Shown one piece after another: positions 42,457 to 51,279 of a stretch of 64,000 bases of DNA. Origin of the DNA: Streptomyces sp. CB02400 (GTDB taxonomy: Bacteria > Actinomycetota > Actinomycetes > Streptomycetales > Streptomycetaceae). The stretch spans positions 248,001-312,000 of the forward strand of contig NZ_LIWB01000007.1 of assembly GCF_001905725.1 (NCBI RefSeq), read 5' to 3'. The notes below the pieces were generated by a model. It was not told where the DNA came from. It ran no database searches and was given only the letters and a program-made list of their open reading frames with translations. The translations under genes were made by a program, and so were the position numbers. How positions within the stretch are numbered: the stretch's first letter is position 1; every line of letters begins with the position of its first letter.

Positions 42457-43307
42457 GAGGTGGTGCCGAGCCTTTCGCTTCGGGTGTGGTGACGGCCGAT
42501 GGCGCGGGTGCGCAGCCGGCCGGTGAGGGGGTCGGTGTCGACCTCGATCCGGATGCCGTAGACCTCGGTCAGGCGCTCCGGGGTGAGGACGTCCTCGGGC
42601 GGGCCCTCGGCGACGACGCGTCCGGCCGCGAGGAGCACGATCCGGTCGGCGACGGCCGCCGCCTGGTCGAGGTCGTGCAGGACGACGCCGACGGCGATGC
42701 CGTGTTCGTCGGCGAGGTCGCGCATGAGGTCGAGGAGTTCGACCTGGTAGCGCAGGTCGAGGTAGGTGGTGGGTTCGTCGAGGAGGAGGACGCCGGTCTC
42801 CTGGGCGACGCAGCCGGCCAGCCACACGCGCTGGAGCTGTCCTCCGGAGAGGTGTTCGGCTCCGCGGTCGGCGAGTTCGGCGACGCCGGTGAGGGCGAGG
42901 GCGCGGTCCACGGCGGCGCGGCCGCCGGGGTCCGCGCCGCCCCATCGGCCGCGGTGCGGGTAGCGGCCGAACTCGACGACGTCCCGCACGCTGAGACCGC
43001 TGGGGGTGGGGCGTCCCTGGAGCAGCAGGGCGACGCGGCGGGAGAACTCCCGGGGGCCGAGGGCCAGCGCGTCGGTGCCGGCGTCGATCGTGAGCGTGGC
43101 GGTCCGCGGCCGTTGCAGCCGGGCGACGGTGCGCAGCAGGGTCGACTTGCCGCTGCCGTTCGGGCCCACCAGGGCGGTCACTTCGCCGGGGCGCAGGGTC
43201 AGCGCCGCGTCGTGCACGACGTCGGCGCCGTCGTACGCCACGGTCACATCGGTGGCCGACAGTTGATGGCCGCGCGGGCCCGGGGCCGCCTCTTCAGCAG
43301 GAATCAC
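42453..43307 (-). CDS. Iron-siderophore ABC transporter ATP-binding protein
   Basis: FepC/FhuC-type ATPase, 284 residues. Walker A GPNGSGKST (48-56), ABC signature LSGGQLQR, Walker B VLLLDEPTTYLD and a switch His in VVLHDLDQAA are present. First gene of the operon (ATPase, lipoprotein, permease). The GTG at 43307 has no ribosome-binding site; an iron box ends 4 bp before it, which suggests a leaderless message. A downstream GTG (codon 21, VTVAYDG) cannot be excluded as start but would remove the first strand. Confidence 0.93.
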   Translation of the reverse strand: MIPAEEAAPGPRGHQLSATDVTVAYDGADVVHDAALTLRPGEVTALVGPNGSGKSTLLRTVARLQRPRTATLTIDAGTDALALGPREFSRRVALLLQGRPTPSGLSVRDVVEFGRYPHRGRWGGADPGGRAAVDRALALTGVAELADRGAEHLSGGQLQRVWLAGCVAQETGVLLLDEPTTYLDLRYQVELLDLMRDLADEHGIAVGVVLHDLDQAAAVADRIVLLAAGRVVAEGPPEDVLTPERLTEVYGIRIEVDTDPLTGRLRTRAIGRHHTRSERLGTTS

Positions 43308-43311
43308 GAGG

Positions 43312-43330
43312 CAAGGTTAGCCTACCCTTA
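43312..43330 (-). promoter_or_regulatory. Iron box (DmdR1/IdeR type)
   Basis: On the minus strand TAAGGGTAGGCTAACCTTG matches the consensus TTAGGTTAGGCTAACCTAA at 15 of 19 positions. It lies just upstream of the siderophore ATPase gene and overlaps the expected -10 region, so iron-bound DmdR would block transcription. Confidence 0.85.
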
Positions 43331-43387
43331 ATTCCCGTTATCGGGGGGTGACCTGGGAGAAAGCCGGAACGGGTCGGTGCCGGTCCG

Positions 43388-44569
43388 TCAGAAGGCGTAG
43401 CGGATATCGAGCCACGGCGTGTGCCGGGTGACCAGTTCACGCAGGTCCGCGAGGGCGCGGCGCTTGATGTCGGCGCGGTAGCGGAGGTTGAGGGCCCCGT
43501 TCTGGGAGCGTTTGGTCTCCTGCGCGGCGGGCCGCCACAGCACGTCCTCGCCGCGCGGATGCCAGCGGAGGTTGACCTCGTGCAGGTCCGCGTTGTGGGT
43601 GAGCGTGATGACTTCGGCGCGGGCCTGCCGCTTCACACGCTCGGGCAGTACGTCGTCCATGTGCCGCAGCAGCCCGGCCCAGGCGTCCTGCCAGCCGGGG
43701 CGGACGACGACGGGTGAGAGGTTGAAGTGCACCTCGTACCCGGCGTCGAGGAAGTCCGCGGCGGCGGCGATCCGCCGGTCGACCGGGCTGGTGCGCAGGT
43801 CCAGCAGGCGTGAGTCGTCGGCCGGCATCACCGAGAACCGGATACGGGTACGGCCGCGCGGGTCGAGCTCCAGCAGGTCGGGGTTGACGAACTTGGTCGC
43901 GAAGGACGCCTTCGCGGTGGGCCAGTCGCGGAAGGCGCGCACCAGGTCGGCGGTGTTGTCGCAGACGAGGGCGTCGACGGAGCAGTCGCCGTTCTCCCCG
44001 ATGTCGTACACCCATGCCTCGGGGTCGCACTGGTTGGGCTCCGGTTTGGGGCCCTGGGCGGCGACGTGGCGGCCGAGGTGGGCGATGATCCCGTCGATGT
44101 TGGTGAAGAGGGTGATCGGGTTGGCGAAGCCCTTGCGGCGGGGGACGTAGCAGTACACGCAGGACAGGGCGCAGCCGTTGGACGGGCCGGGGGCGATCCA
44201 GTCGGCGGAGCGGCCGTTGGGGCGGGTGGTGAGCGTCTTCTTCACGCCCAGGACGAGGGTCTCGCGCTTGATCCGCATCCAGCGGTCGGCGCTGCCCTCG
44301 TTGCCGTGCAGCTCGGGGATGCGCCAGTGGGAGTCCGTCTCGATCAGCCGGGCCCCGGGGAACCGGGCGAGGATCTGCCGCCCGCGGGGCGAGGCGGCGG
44401 CGGCCGGTTCGGCGTGGATCTCCCGGATCGCGAGAAGCCGGCGCGCCTGCGCGGAGTCCCGGAAGGCGGAAGCGGACGCCGCCGGCCCGGCTGCCGGTGC
44501 CGTCGGCAGCTCGCCGAGACCGAAGAGCGGCTCCTGGGAGCCGGAGGACGAGGACGGATGGTGGCGCAT
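43388..44569 (-). CDS. Spore-photoproduct-lyase-like radical SAM protein
   Basis: Radical SAM enzyme of 393 residues. The [4Fe-4S]-binding cysteines Cys133, Cys137 and Cys140 (NGCALSCVYCYVPRRKG) give CxxxCxxC with the spore photoproduct lyase family context. ASFATKFVNPDLLELDP and IRFSVMPADDSRLLDLRTSPVDRR are further family stretches. The N-terminal 60 residues are low complexity. Homologues in actinomycetes are annotated as Spl-like, though UV spore lesion repair has been shown for Bacillus, not here. ATG 44569 is used; a longer open frame runs into the tandem repeat and is rejected. It lies alone, 80 bp downstream of the siderophore operon. Confidence 0.85.
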   Translation of the reverse strand: MRHHPSSSSGSQEPLFGLGELPTAPAAGPAASASAFRDSAQARRLLAIREIHAEPAAAASPRGRQILARFPGARLIETDSHWRIPELHGNEGSADRWMRIKRETLVLGVKKTLTTRPNGRSADWIAPGPSNGCALSCVYCYVPRRKGFANPITLFTNIDGIIAHLGRHVAAQGPKPEPNQCDPEAWVYDIGENGDCSVDALVCDNTADLVRAFRDWPTAKASFATKFVNPDLLELDPRGRTRIRFSVMPADDSRLLDLRTSPVDRRIAAAADFLDAGYEVHFNLSPVVVRPGWQDAWAGLLRHMDDVLPERVKRQARAEVITLTHNADLHEVNLRWHPRGEDVLWRPAAQETKRSQNGALNLRYRADIKRRALADLRELVTRHTPWLDIRYAF

Positions 44570-44733
44570 GGGCGGGTCGGCTTCTCGGGCGCGGGGACGA
44601 TACGGAACGCCCGCCGACCGGATTCCACGGAACCCGGCAGGTGAGGGCCGTCCTCCCCACTGTACGGCGACGGGGCCGGCACCCCACCACCGAGCAGGCC
44701 GCGGGATCACCGACGTCCGCCCGCGACCGCCGC

Positions 44734-44968
44734 GGGCAGCCGTCCCGCAGGGCGGAACGGGTGGGCACGGCCTTGCAAGCACCGGCACGCCACGATCCGG
44801 CCGCGACCACCGCGGACAGCCGTCCCGCCGTGGGCAGCCGTCCCGCAGGGCGGAACGGGTGGGCACGGCCTTGCAAGCACCGGCACGCCACGATCCGGCC
44901 GCGACCACCGCGGACAGCCGTCCCGCCGCGGGCAGCCGCCCCGCAGGGCGGAACGGGTGGGCACGGCC
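44734..44968. repeat. 98-bp tandem repeat, 2.4 copies
   Basis: Two full copies (44734-44831 and 44832-44929) and a 39-bp third copy (44930-44968) begin GGGCAGCCG. Differences between copies are single bases. Each copy starts with a short inverted repeat (CCGTCCCGC, then GCGGAACGG) able to form a 9-bp hairpin with one mismatch. The unit also contains an internal near-repeat of GGCAGCCGTCCCGC. It fills the gap between the SPL-like gene start and the catalase stop. Confidence 0.9.
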
Positions 44969-45026
44969 CGCGGCGCCGGTGCGTTTCCGGGCCGGGTCGA
45001 CGGGGTGTTCCCGTCGTAGCCGGGTG

Positions 45027-47306
45027 TCAGGTCCGGGTCGTGAAGCGTTCCCAGACGCGGTGTGAGGCCAGCAGTTCGCGGATCTGGCCGAGGACGGCGG
45101 GGCCGGAGTCGGCGACCACGATGCCGGGGGCGTCGGTGGGGACGCCGGACGCTTCGAGGGCGGCTTCGCCGCCCGCCCACGCGCCGATCGCCTTGCCGTG
45201 CCGGAACGCCTCGGTCAGCAGCAGCCCGATCCGCGGATCGGTCGCCGTCCGCTGCGCGGCGGAGGCCGCGCCCTTGCCGTCGCGCACGCCGACCGTGTCG
45301 TCGCCCATGGCCGGCACCCCGGCCAGCAGTACGGCGTCGAACTCGACGGAACGCGCGGTGACGTAGCTGCGCTGGATCGTCAGGGCCGAGTCGCCCGAGC
45401 CGAGCGTGCCGCCGGTCGGCGCCACGACCAGCGGGACCATGCCCGCCTCGAGCACCGCGTCGCGTACCGCGTGGACGCCGTCGAGGTCGCCGTCCGGGCC
45501 GGCGACGATGCCGATGACGCGCCCGTCCACGGGCCAGGTCCGTCCGATCTGCGAGAGGGCCGGGCTCGGTTCGACGTCGGCGAGCGGCACGGTGGGCCCC
45601 GGCGCGGGCAGGCCGAGCCCCTCGGCGACACCGGCGCACAGCTCGGGGTCGATGTTGGCCAGGACCTGCAAAGTGCGTTCCCTGATGGCCTGTTCGTAGC
45701 ACTTGCCCAGCTCGAAGGTGTAGGCGCCGATGATGTGCTCGCGCTCCACCGGGCTCATGCTCAGCCAGAACCGGCGGGGCTGGCTGAAGTGGTCCGCGAA
45801 CGACTCCGGCGCTTCGCGCACCTTCGACGCCTCCGGGATGCGCACCGGCGCCTCGATGAACGCGTTCGTGTCCGCGCCCGCGGTGAACGGGCAGCCGCCG
45901 TCGAGGGAGTTGGGCCGGTAGGGGGCCACGCCCCGGTGCACGGCCGTCTGGTGCATGCCGTCGCGCAGCATGTCGTTGACCGGCGCCTGCGGCCGGTTGA
46001 TCGGAAGCTGCGGGAAGTTGGGGCCGCCCAGGCGCGTGATCTGGGTGTCCAGGTACGAGAACAGCCGTCCCGCGAGCAGCGGGTCGTCGGTGACGTCGAT
46101 ACCGGGCACGAGGTGACCGACGTGGAAGGCGACCTGCTCCGTCTCGGCGAAGAAGTTGGACGGGTTCCGGTTGAGGGTCATCAGCCCGACCGGCTGCACC
46201 GGGGCGAGTTCCTCGGGCACGATGTTCGTCGGGTCCAGCAGGTCGATGCCCTCGAAGGTCTGCTCCGGGGTGTCGGGGAAGGTCTGGATGCCCAGCTCCC
46301 ACTGCGGGTAGGCGCCCGCCTCGATGGCGTCGGCGAGGTCCCGCCGGTGGAAGTCCGGGTCGACGCCGTTGATCGTCTGCGCCTCGTCCCACACCAGGGA
46401 GTGCACGCCCAGCTTGGGCTTCCAGTGGAACTTCACCAGTGTCGTGGCACCCTCCGCGTCGACCAGCCGGAAGGTGTGGACGCCGAAGCCCTCCATCATC
46501 CGGTAGGAGCGCGGGATGCCTCGGTCGCCCATGAAGAAGATGGTGTGGTGGGTCGCCTCGGTGTGCAGGGAGACGAAGTCCCAGAAGGTGTCGTGCGCGC
46601 TCTGCGCCTGCGGGATCTCCCTGTCGGGATGCGGCTTCGCGGCGTGGACGACGTCGGGGAACTTGATGGCGTCCTGGATGAAGAAGACCGGGATGTTGTT
46701 GCCGACCAGGTCGAAGACACCCTCGCTGGTGTAGAACTTCGTGGCGAAGCCGCGGGTGTCGCGCACGGTGTCGGCGGACCCGCGTGAGCCGACCACGGTG
46801 GAGAACCGTACGAACACCGGCGTCTCGACGTCCGCGGCGAGGAACCCCGCCTTGGTCACGGAGGCCGCCGTGCCGTAGCTCTGGAAGACCCCGTGCGCGC
46901 CCGCGCCGCGGGCGTGGACCACGCGCTCCGGGATGCGCTCGTGGTCGAAGTGCATGACCTTCTCGCGCAGATGGTGGTCCTGGAGCAGTACGGGGCCGCG
47001 CGGTCCCGCCTTGAGCGAGTGGTCGGTGTCGTACAGCCGGGTGCCCTGCGCGTTGGTCAGATAGCTCCCGGACTGCGCCACCCTGGCCTGGTCGGCACCG
47101 GTGGGCTGGCCGGTGGGCGACACGGTGGCCGGGCCGCTCTGGTCCGGTTTCGGCGGCAGCGGCTCGCGGGGCTCGGTCGGCTCGGCCACGGACGGCGGCT
47201 GGGAGCCCGGCCGTCCGGGAATGCCGTCGGCCGGGGCCGATCCGTCGTCCTGCAGCTTCTCGGCGATCTTCTTCGCCGCCCGCTTGACGGGGTTGGCCTC
47301 GCTCAT
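45027..47306 (-). CDS. katE: Large-subunit catalase (HPII type)
   Basis: Clade 2 monofunctional haem catalase, 759 residues, decomposing hydrogen peroxide in the cytoplasm. The essential His131 (RVVHARGAGAHG) and Asn204 (VGNNIPVFF) line the distal haem side. Tyr418 (LFSYLDTQITRLGG) is the proximal ligand, and His395 matches the His cross-linked to that Tyr in E. coli HPII; all four are offset by 3 from HPII numbering. The C-terminal 150 residues (from about 605) form the flavodoxin/DJ-1-like domain specific to large catalases. GGAGGAG precedes the ATG. Monocistronic, followed by the 98-bp tandem repeat. Confidence 0.96.
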   Translation of the reverse strand: MSEANPVKRAAKKIAEKLQDDGSAPADGIPGRPGSQPPSVAEPTEPREPLPPKPDQSGPATVSPTGQPTGADQARVAQSGSYLTNAQGTRLYDTDHSLKAGPRGPVLLQDHHLREKVMHFDHERIPERVVHARGAGAHGVFQSYGTAASVTKAGFLAADVETPVFVRFSTVVGSRGSADTVRDTRGFATKFYTSEGVFDLVGNNIPVFFIQDAIKFPDVVHAAKPHPDREIPQAQSAHDTFWDFVSLHTEATHHTIFFMGDRGIPRSYRMMEGFGVHTFRLVDAEGATTLVKFHWKPKLGVHSLVWDEAQTINGVDPDFHRRDLADAIEAGAYPQWELGIQTFPDTPEQTFEGIDLLDPTNIVPEELAPVQPVGLMTLNRNPSNFFAETEQVAFHVGHLVPGIDVTDDPLLAGRLFSYLDTQITRLGGPNFPQLPINRPQAPVNDMLRDGMHQTAVHRGVAPYRPNSLDGGCPFTAGADTNAFIEAPVRIPEASKVREAPESFADHFSQPRRFWLSMSPVEREHIIGAYTFELGKCYEQAIRERTLQVLANIDPELCAGVAEGLGLPAPGPTVPLADVEPSPALSQIGRTWPVDGRVIGIVAGPDGDLDGVHAVRDAVLEAGMVPLVVAPTGGTLGSGDSALTIQRSYVTARSVEFDAVLLAGVPAMGDDTVGVRDGKGAASAAQRTATDPRIGLLLTEAFRHGKAIGAWAGGEAALEASGVPTDAPGIVVADSGPAVLGQIRELLASHRVWERFTTRT

Positions 47307-47788
47307 GGGGTGACACTCCTCCGCTTCAGACCGGCCACGGACGGGGTGGCCGTGCGTTCAGTTGCCGACTGCGGGCGATCCAGGAGAACAAAGCGCTCGA
47401 AAAGGGCATCGGGTGCCGCCAACGTCTCACGGCGGGCACGCCCTCGCAGCGGGCACCCGCCGTTGGGGTGAAACCCCCACACCGGAGCACCGCGCCCCGC
47501 GCCTCGGCACACCCGCACTTCCCTCTCCGCCCTCCCCCACCGGATCCGACCGCCCCGCCCGCGTACCCCCGGCCCGGCGGTCAAGGCATGCGGATTCGGC
47601 CCGGCGTGCCGCCCCGCCGACGGGCGCTCGCTCACCAATTCATGTCCGAGGGCTTGCCCGTGCAATGTCTCACCACTTAAATCAAACCCTGAACTAAGCG
47701 GTCGCGGGGCCGTGTTCAGTCCTCCGGCATGCCCGCCCGCACGCGGGCTCGCCCGCATCCCCACATCGCACCAGCAGAAGGCTGACGC
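47307..47788. other. 482-bp intergenic region between divergent katE and CBM32 genes
   Basis: No coding sequence could be supported. The left part carries the katE leader and RBS. The right end (47650-47700) is unusually A/T-rich and holds a promoter-like pair for the CBM32 gene. I found no clear stress-sigma (GTTT...GGGTAT) promoter for katE. Confidence 0.6.
47654..47682 (+). promoter_or_regulatory. Putative promoter of the CBM32 gene
   Basis: TTGCCC (47654-47659) and TTAAAT (47677-47682) have a 17-bp spacer, each matching the vegetative consensus at 4 of 6 positions. It lies within an A/T-rich patch about 100 bp upstream of the ATG. Confidence 0.4.
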
Positions 47789-50371
47789 ATGAGACACATG
47801 AAGCACTTGAGCCGCCTGAGACGCAGAGCCCTGGGTACGGCGCTCGTCGCCACGGCGGCACTCGTCACCCTGCCCGCCGCCCAGGCTCCGGCCGCCGCGG
47901 CCGAGACCCCGTTGTCCCAGGGCAAGGCGGCCACCGCCTCCTCGACCGAGAACGCCGGCACCCCCGCGAGCGGCGCGGTGGACGGCGACACGGGCACCCG
48001 GTGGTCGTCGGCCGCGAGCGACGACCAGTGGCTGCAGGTCGACCTCGGCGCCACGGCGTCGGTCACCCGGGTCGTCCTGAACTGGGAGGCCGCCTACGGC
48101 AAGGACTACAAGATCCAGCTCTCGCAGGACGGCGGGAGCTGGTCCGACGCCAGGACCGTGACCGGGAGCGACGGCGGCACCGACGCCGTGGACGTGTCGG
48201 GGCAGGCCCGCTACGTCCGTATGCAGGGCCTGGACCGGGCCACCGCGTGGGGCTACTCGCTGTGGGAGTTCCAGGTCTTCGGCACCCCGGGCGACGGCGA
48301 CCCGCCCGCCTCCTGCGGCACGGCCAACGCCGCCCGGGGCAAGCCGGCTTCCGCCTCCTCCACGGAGAACGCGGGCACCCCCGCCTCCGCCGCCTTCGAC
48401 GGTGACGCCGGCACCCGCTGGTCGAGCCAGGCCTCGGACCCGCAGTGGGTGCGGGTCGACCTGGGCGCGGTGCGCGACCTGTGCGGGGTGGACCTGAACT
48501 GGGAGGCCGCCTACGCCGAGGACTTCCGGATCGAGGCCTCCGCCGACGGGCAGAACTGGACCACGCTGGAGTCCGTCACCGGCGCCACCGGAGGCCGGGC
48601 GTCCTACGAGGTGAGCGGCTCGGGCCGGTACGTACGCGTCCTCGGCACGGCCCGCGCGACCGGCTACGGCTACTCCCTGTGGGAGGTCGCCGTGCACACC
48701 ACGTCGGACGACGGCGGCGGCGGTCCGATCGAGGGCGGCGGCGACCTGGGTCCGAACGTCATCGTCGTGGACCCGTCCACGCCGGACCTCCAGCAGAAGT
48801 TCGACCAGGTCTTCGCCCAGCAGGAGACGAGCCAGTTCGGCAGCGGGCGCTACCAGTTCCTGCTGAAGCCGGGCACGTACAACAACATCAACGCCCAACT
48901 CGGCTTCTACACCTCGGTCTCCGGGCTCGGTCTCAACCCCGACGACGTCCAGATCAACGGCGACATCACCGTGGACGCCGGCTGGTTCAACGGCAACGCC
49001 ACGCAGAACTTCTGGCGTTCGGCGGAGAACCTCGCCATCAACCCCGTCAGCGGCACCAACCGGTGGGCGGTCGCCCAGGCGGCTCCGTTCCGCCGGATCC
49101 ACGTCAAGGGCGGTCTCAACCTCGCCCCGAACGGCTACGGCTGGGCCTCCGGCGGCTACATCGCCGACTCGAAGATCGACGGCACCGTCGGCCCGTACTC
49201 CCAGCAGCAGTGGTACACCCGGGACAGCTCGGTGGGCGGCTGGACCAACGGCGTGTGGAACATGACGTTCACCGGCGTCCAGGGCGCTCCGGCGAGCAAC
49301 TTCGAGACCGGCCCGTACACCACGTTCGACACCACGCCGATCTCGCGCGAGAAGCCGTTCCTCTACCTGGACGGCAACGAGTACAAGGTGTTCGTGCCCG
49401 CCAAGCGCACCGACGCGCGCGGTGTCTCCTGGCCGGCCAACGCCGGCGGTACGTCCCTTCCGCTCGACCGGTTCTACGTGGTCAAGCCCGGTGCCACGGC
49501 AGCGACCGTCAACGCCGCGCTCGACCAGGGCCTCAACCTGCTGTTCACGCCCGGCGTCTACCACATCGATCAGACCATCGAGGTCGACCGTGCCGACACG
49601 GTCGTACTCGGTCTCGGTCTGGCGACGATCATCCCGGACGGCGGGGTCGACGCCATGCACGTGGCGGACGTCGACGGCGTCCGGCTGGCCGGCTTCCTGA
49701 TCGACGCGGGCCCGGTCAACTCCGGCACACTGCTGCGGATCGGCGAGGAGGGCTCTTCCGCGGACCACTCCGCCAACCCGACCACCATGCAGGACGTGTT
49801 CATCCGCATCGGCGGCGCGGGTCCGGGCCGGGCCACCGACTCCGTCGTGGTCAACAGCGACGACGTGCTCATCGACCACACCTGGATCTGGCGCGCCGAC
49901 CACGGCGAGGGCGTCGGCTGGGAGACCAACCGCGCCGACTACGGACTGCGCGTCAACGGCGACGACGTCCTCACCACGGGCCTGTTCGTCGAGCACTTCA
50001 ACAAGTACGACGTGGTCTGGAGCGGTGAACGCGGCCGCACGATCTTCTTCCAGAACGAGAAGGCGTACGACGCCCCGAACGAGGCCGCCATCACCCATGA
50101 CGGCATCGTCGGATACGCGGCCTACAAGGTCGCCGACTCGGTGAACGAGCACGAGGCCTGGGCGCTCGGCAGCTACTGCAACTACACGTCCGACGACACC
50201 ATCGTGCAGCACCACGGATTCCAGGTGCCGGTGAAGCCCGGCATCAGGATGCGGCACCTGCAGGTGATCTCGCTCGGCGGCAAGGGGCAGTACCGCCACG
50301 TCATCAACGACACGGGCGCCCCGACATCGGGGACGGACACCATCCCGTCCAAGGTCGTCCAGTTCCCCTGA
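47789..50371 (+). CDS. Secreted double F5/8-type C (CBM32) protein with beta-helix domain
   Basis: Secreted protein of 860 residues. Signal peptide to about 37; two tandem discoidin/CBM32 domains (about 40-170 and 185-310), each starting with ATASSTENAGTPAS or ASASSTENAGTPAS and ending WGYSLWEFQVFG or YGYSLWEVAVHT; a glycine linker (312-328); then about 530 residues that look like a right-handed beta-helix (repeating short strands such as GLNLLFTPGVYHIDQTIEVD and DTVVLGLGLATIIPDGG). It is probably a polysaccharide lyase or glycoside hydrolase of the beta-helix type acting on a galactose- or glucose-containing glycan, but I could not identify catalytic residues. Monocistronic. Start ATG 47789; an ATG three codons on is also possible. 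Confidence 0.78.
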   Translation: MRHMKHLSRLRRRALGTALVATAALVTLPAAQAPAAAAETPLSQGKAATASSTENAGTPASGAVDGDTGTRWSSAASDDQWLQVDLGATASVTRVVLNWEAAYGKDYKIQLSQDGGSWSDARTVTGSDGGTDAVDVSGQARYVRMQGLDRATAWGYSLWEFQVFGTPGDGDPPASCGTANAARGKPASASSTENAGTPASAAFDGDAGTRWSSQASDPQWVRVDLGAVRDLCGVDLNWEAAYAEDFRIEASADGQNWTTLESVTGATGGRASYEVSGSGRYVRVLGTARATGYGYSLWEVAVHTTSDDGGGGPIEGGGDLGPNVIVVDPSTPDLQQKFDQVFAQQETSQFGSGRYQFLLKPGTYNNINAQLGFYTSVSGLGLNPDDVQINGDITVDAGWFNGNATQNFWRSAENLAINPVSGTNRWAVAQAAPFRRIHVKGGLNLAPNGYGWASGGYIADSKIDGTVGPYSQQQWYTRDSSVGGWTNGVWNMTFTGVQGAPASNFETGPYTTFDTTPISREKPFLYLDGNEYKVFVPAKRTDARGVSWPANAGGTSLPLDRFYVVKPGATAATVNAALDQGLNLLFTPGVYHIDQTIEVDRADTVVLGLGLATIIPDGGVDAMHVADVDGVRLAGFLIDAGPVNSGTLLRIGEEGSSADHSANPTTMQDVFIRIGGAGPGRATDSVVVNSDDVLIDHTWIWRADHGEGVGWETNRADYGLRVNGDDVLTTGLFVEHFNKYDVVWSGERGRTIFFQNEKAYDAPNEAAITHDGIVGYAAYKVADSVNEHEAWALGSYCNYTSDDTIVQHHGFQVPVKPGIRMRHLQVISLGGKGQYRHVINDTGAPTSGTDTIPSKVVQFP

Positions 50372-50382
50372 GCGTGACAGTG

Positions 50383-50439
50383 CCCCGCGCCGGATTCAGA
50401 AAAGCCGCCCCTGCCCGTCGGGGGCGGTCCGGCGCGGGG
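50383..50439. terminator. Long inverted repeat after the CBM32 gene
   Basis: A 12-bp outer stem (50383-50394 with 50428-50439) encloses a second hairpin (CCGCCCC with GGGGCGG). It follows the CBM32 stop by 12 bp and overlaps the end of a small convergent gene. Confidence 0.6.
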
Positions 50440-50620
50440 TACGGCGCGGGCCGGAGCCCCGTACCGGGGTCTCCTCCCCGAACAGCGGCGCCGTGCCGTA
50501 CTCGTCCGGCTCGGCCGGCACCACGACGGGGCCGGTTCCCACATTGAGGCACAGCGGGGCGTCGAGGTCGAAGTCCCCGGGCGTCATGTCCGTCCAGTCG
50601 CGTTCCCGACGCTCACTCAC
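50396..50620 (-). CDS. Small acidic protein of unknown function
   Basis: A 74-residue product (MSERRERDWTDMTPGDFDLD, then APLCLNVGTGPVVVPAEPDE and ending DGQGRLF). It has no signal peptide or membrane helix. The sequence has the look of a small protein conserved among streptomycetes, with acidic N-terminal part and fixed C-terminal QG-LF end. GTG start at 50620. The last codons overlap a long inverted repeat. The role is unknown. It is not obviously linked to the neighbours. Confidence 0.6.
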   Translation of the reverse strand: MSERRERDWTDMTPGDFDLDAPLCLNVGTGPVVVPAEPDEYGTAPLFGEETPVRGSGPRRTPRRTAPDGQGRLF

Positions 50621-50797
50621 CGACGCTCCGCTCCCCGTTCATCCGGCCAGGTTATCGGTCGTCCGGCACCCCGAGAACGGCGCGCTGCCCGGTGTCACCC
50701 GACGGTGAGACGCAGGTCACACTCCCGTTCCGGTCACACACGGGGGAGCCCGTCCGTCAGTGCTGTGTCACCACGAAAAACGACCGGGGAGATCATC

Positions 50798-51271
50798 ATG
50801 GAAGCGCGCCTCGACTTCTTCACCAACCCCCTCGCGGCCAAGGTGCTGAAGCACATCAACTCGGCGGGCAAGGCGGTGGCGGACTCCGGGCTGCCGGGCG
50901 CCACCCAGGAGCTGGTGAAGATCCGTGCCAGCCAGATCAACGGCTGCGGCTTCTGCACCGACATGCACACCAAGGACGCCGCCGCGGCCGGGGAGACCTC
51001 GGTCCGCCTCAACCTGGTCGCCGCCTGGCGGGAGGCCACGGTCTTCACCGAGGCGGAGCGCGCCGCGCTGGAACTGACGGAGCAGGGCACCCGGCTCGCC
51101 GACGCGGCCGGTGGCGTCAGCGACGAGGCCTGGGCGAACGCCGCCAAGCACTACGACGAGGAGCAGCTCGTCGCGCTGATCTCACTGATCGCCGTGATCA
51201 ACGCCTACAACCGCGTCAACGTCATCAACCGGCAGCCCGCCGGCGACTACCGGCCCGGCCAGTTCGGCTGA
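50798..51271 (+). CDS. AhpD-like carboxymuconolactone decarboxylase family protein
   Basis: Alkylhydroperoxidase-like protein of 157 residues. The redox motif Cys50-Gly-Phe-Cys53 followed by His57 (NGCGFCTDMHTKDA) is that of AhpD-type peroxidatic proteins; helical bundle on both sides. The family either reduces peroxides through a dithiol relay or acts as a decarboxylase; the CxxC-H motif favours the former. ATG 50798 follows GGGGAGA at 6 bases. Upstream in-frame sequence from 50705 is rejected for lack of homology. Neighbouring MsrA and KatE also act in oxidative defence. Confidence 0.87.
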   Translation: MEARLDFFTNPLAAKVLKHINSAGKAVADSGLPGATQELVKIRASQINGCGFCTDMHTKDAAAAGETSVRLNLVAAWREATVFTEAERAALELTEQGTRLADAAGGVSDEAWANAAKHYDEEQLVALISLIAVINAYNRVNVINRQPAGDYRPGQFG

Positions 51272-51279
51272 CCCACCTC

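Noticed and set aside
44734..44968. Possible CRISPR-like array
   Set aside because: Copies abut each other with no unique spacers, the unit is too long, and there are no cas genes.
44707..45026. Open frames through the 98-bp repeat that would extend the SPL-like gene or the region after katE
   Set aside because: They only encode the repeated low-complexity peptide. The SPL family N-terminus and the katE C-terminus are already complete.
47380..47400. AAAGCGCTC motif upstream of katE as a LacI-type operator
   Set aside because: The dyad is incomplete and catalase genes are not usual targets of such regulators.
47303..50299. Long open frame (about 1,000 codons) on the minus strand opposite the CBM32 gene
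   Set aside because: Its sequence is a composition artefact of the G/C-rich third positions of the sense gene; no start signal or domain is visible.
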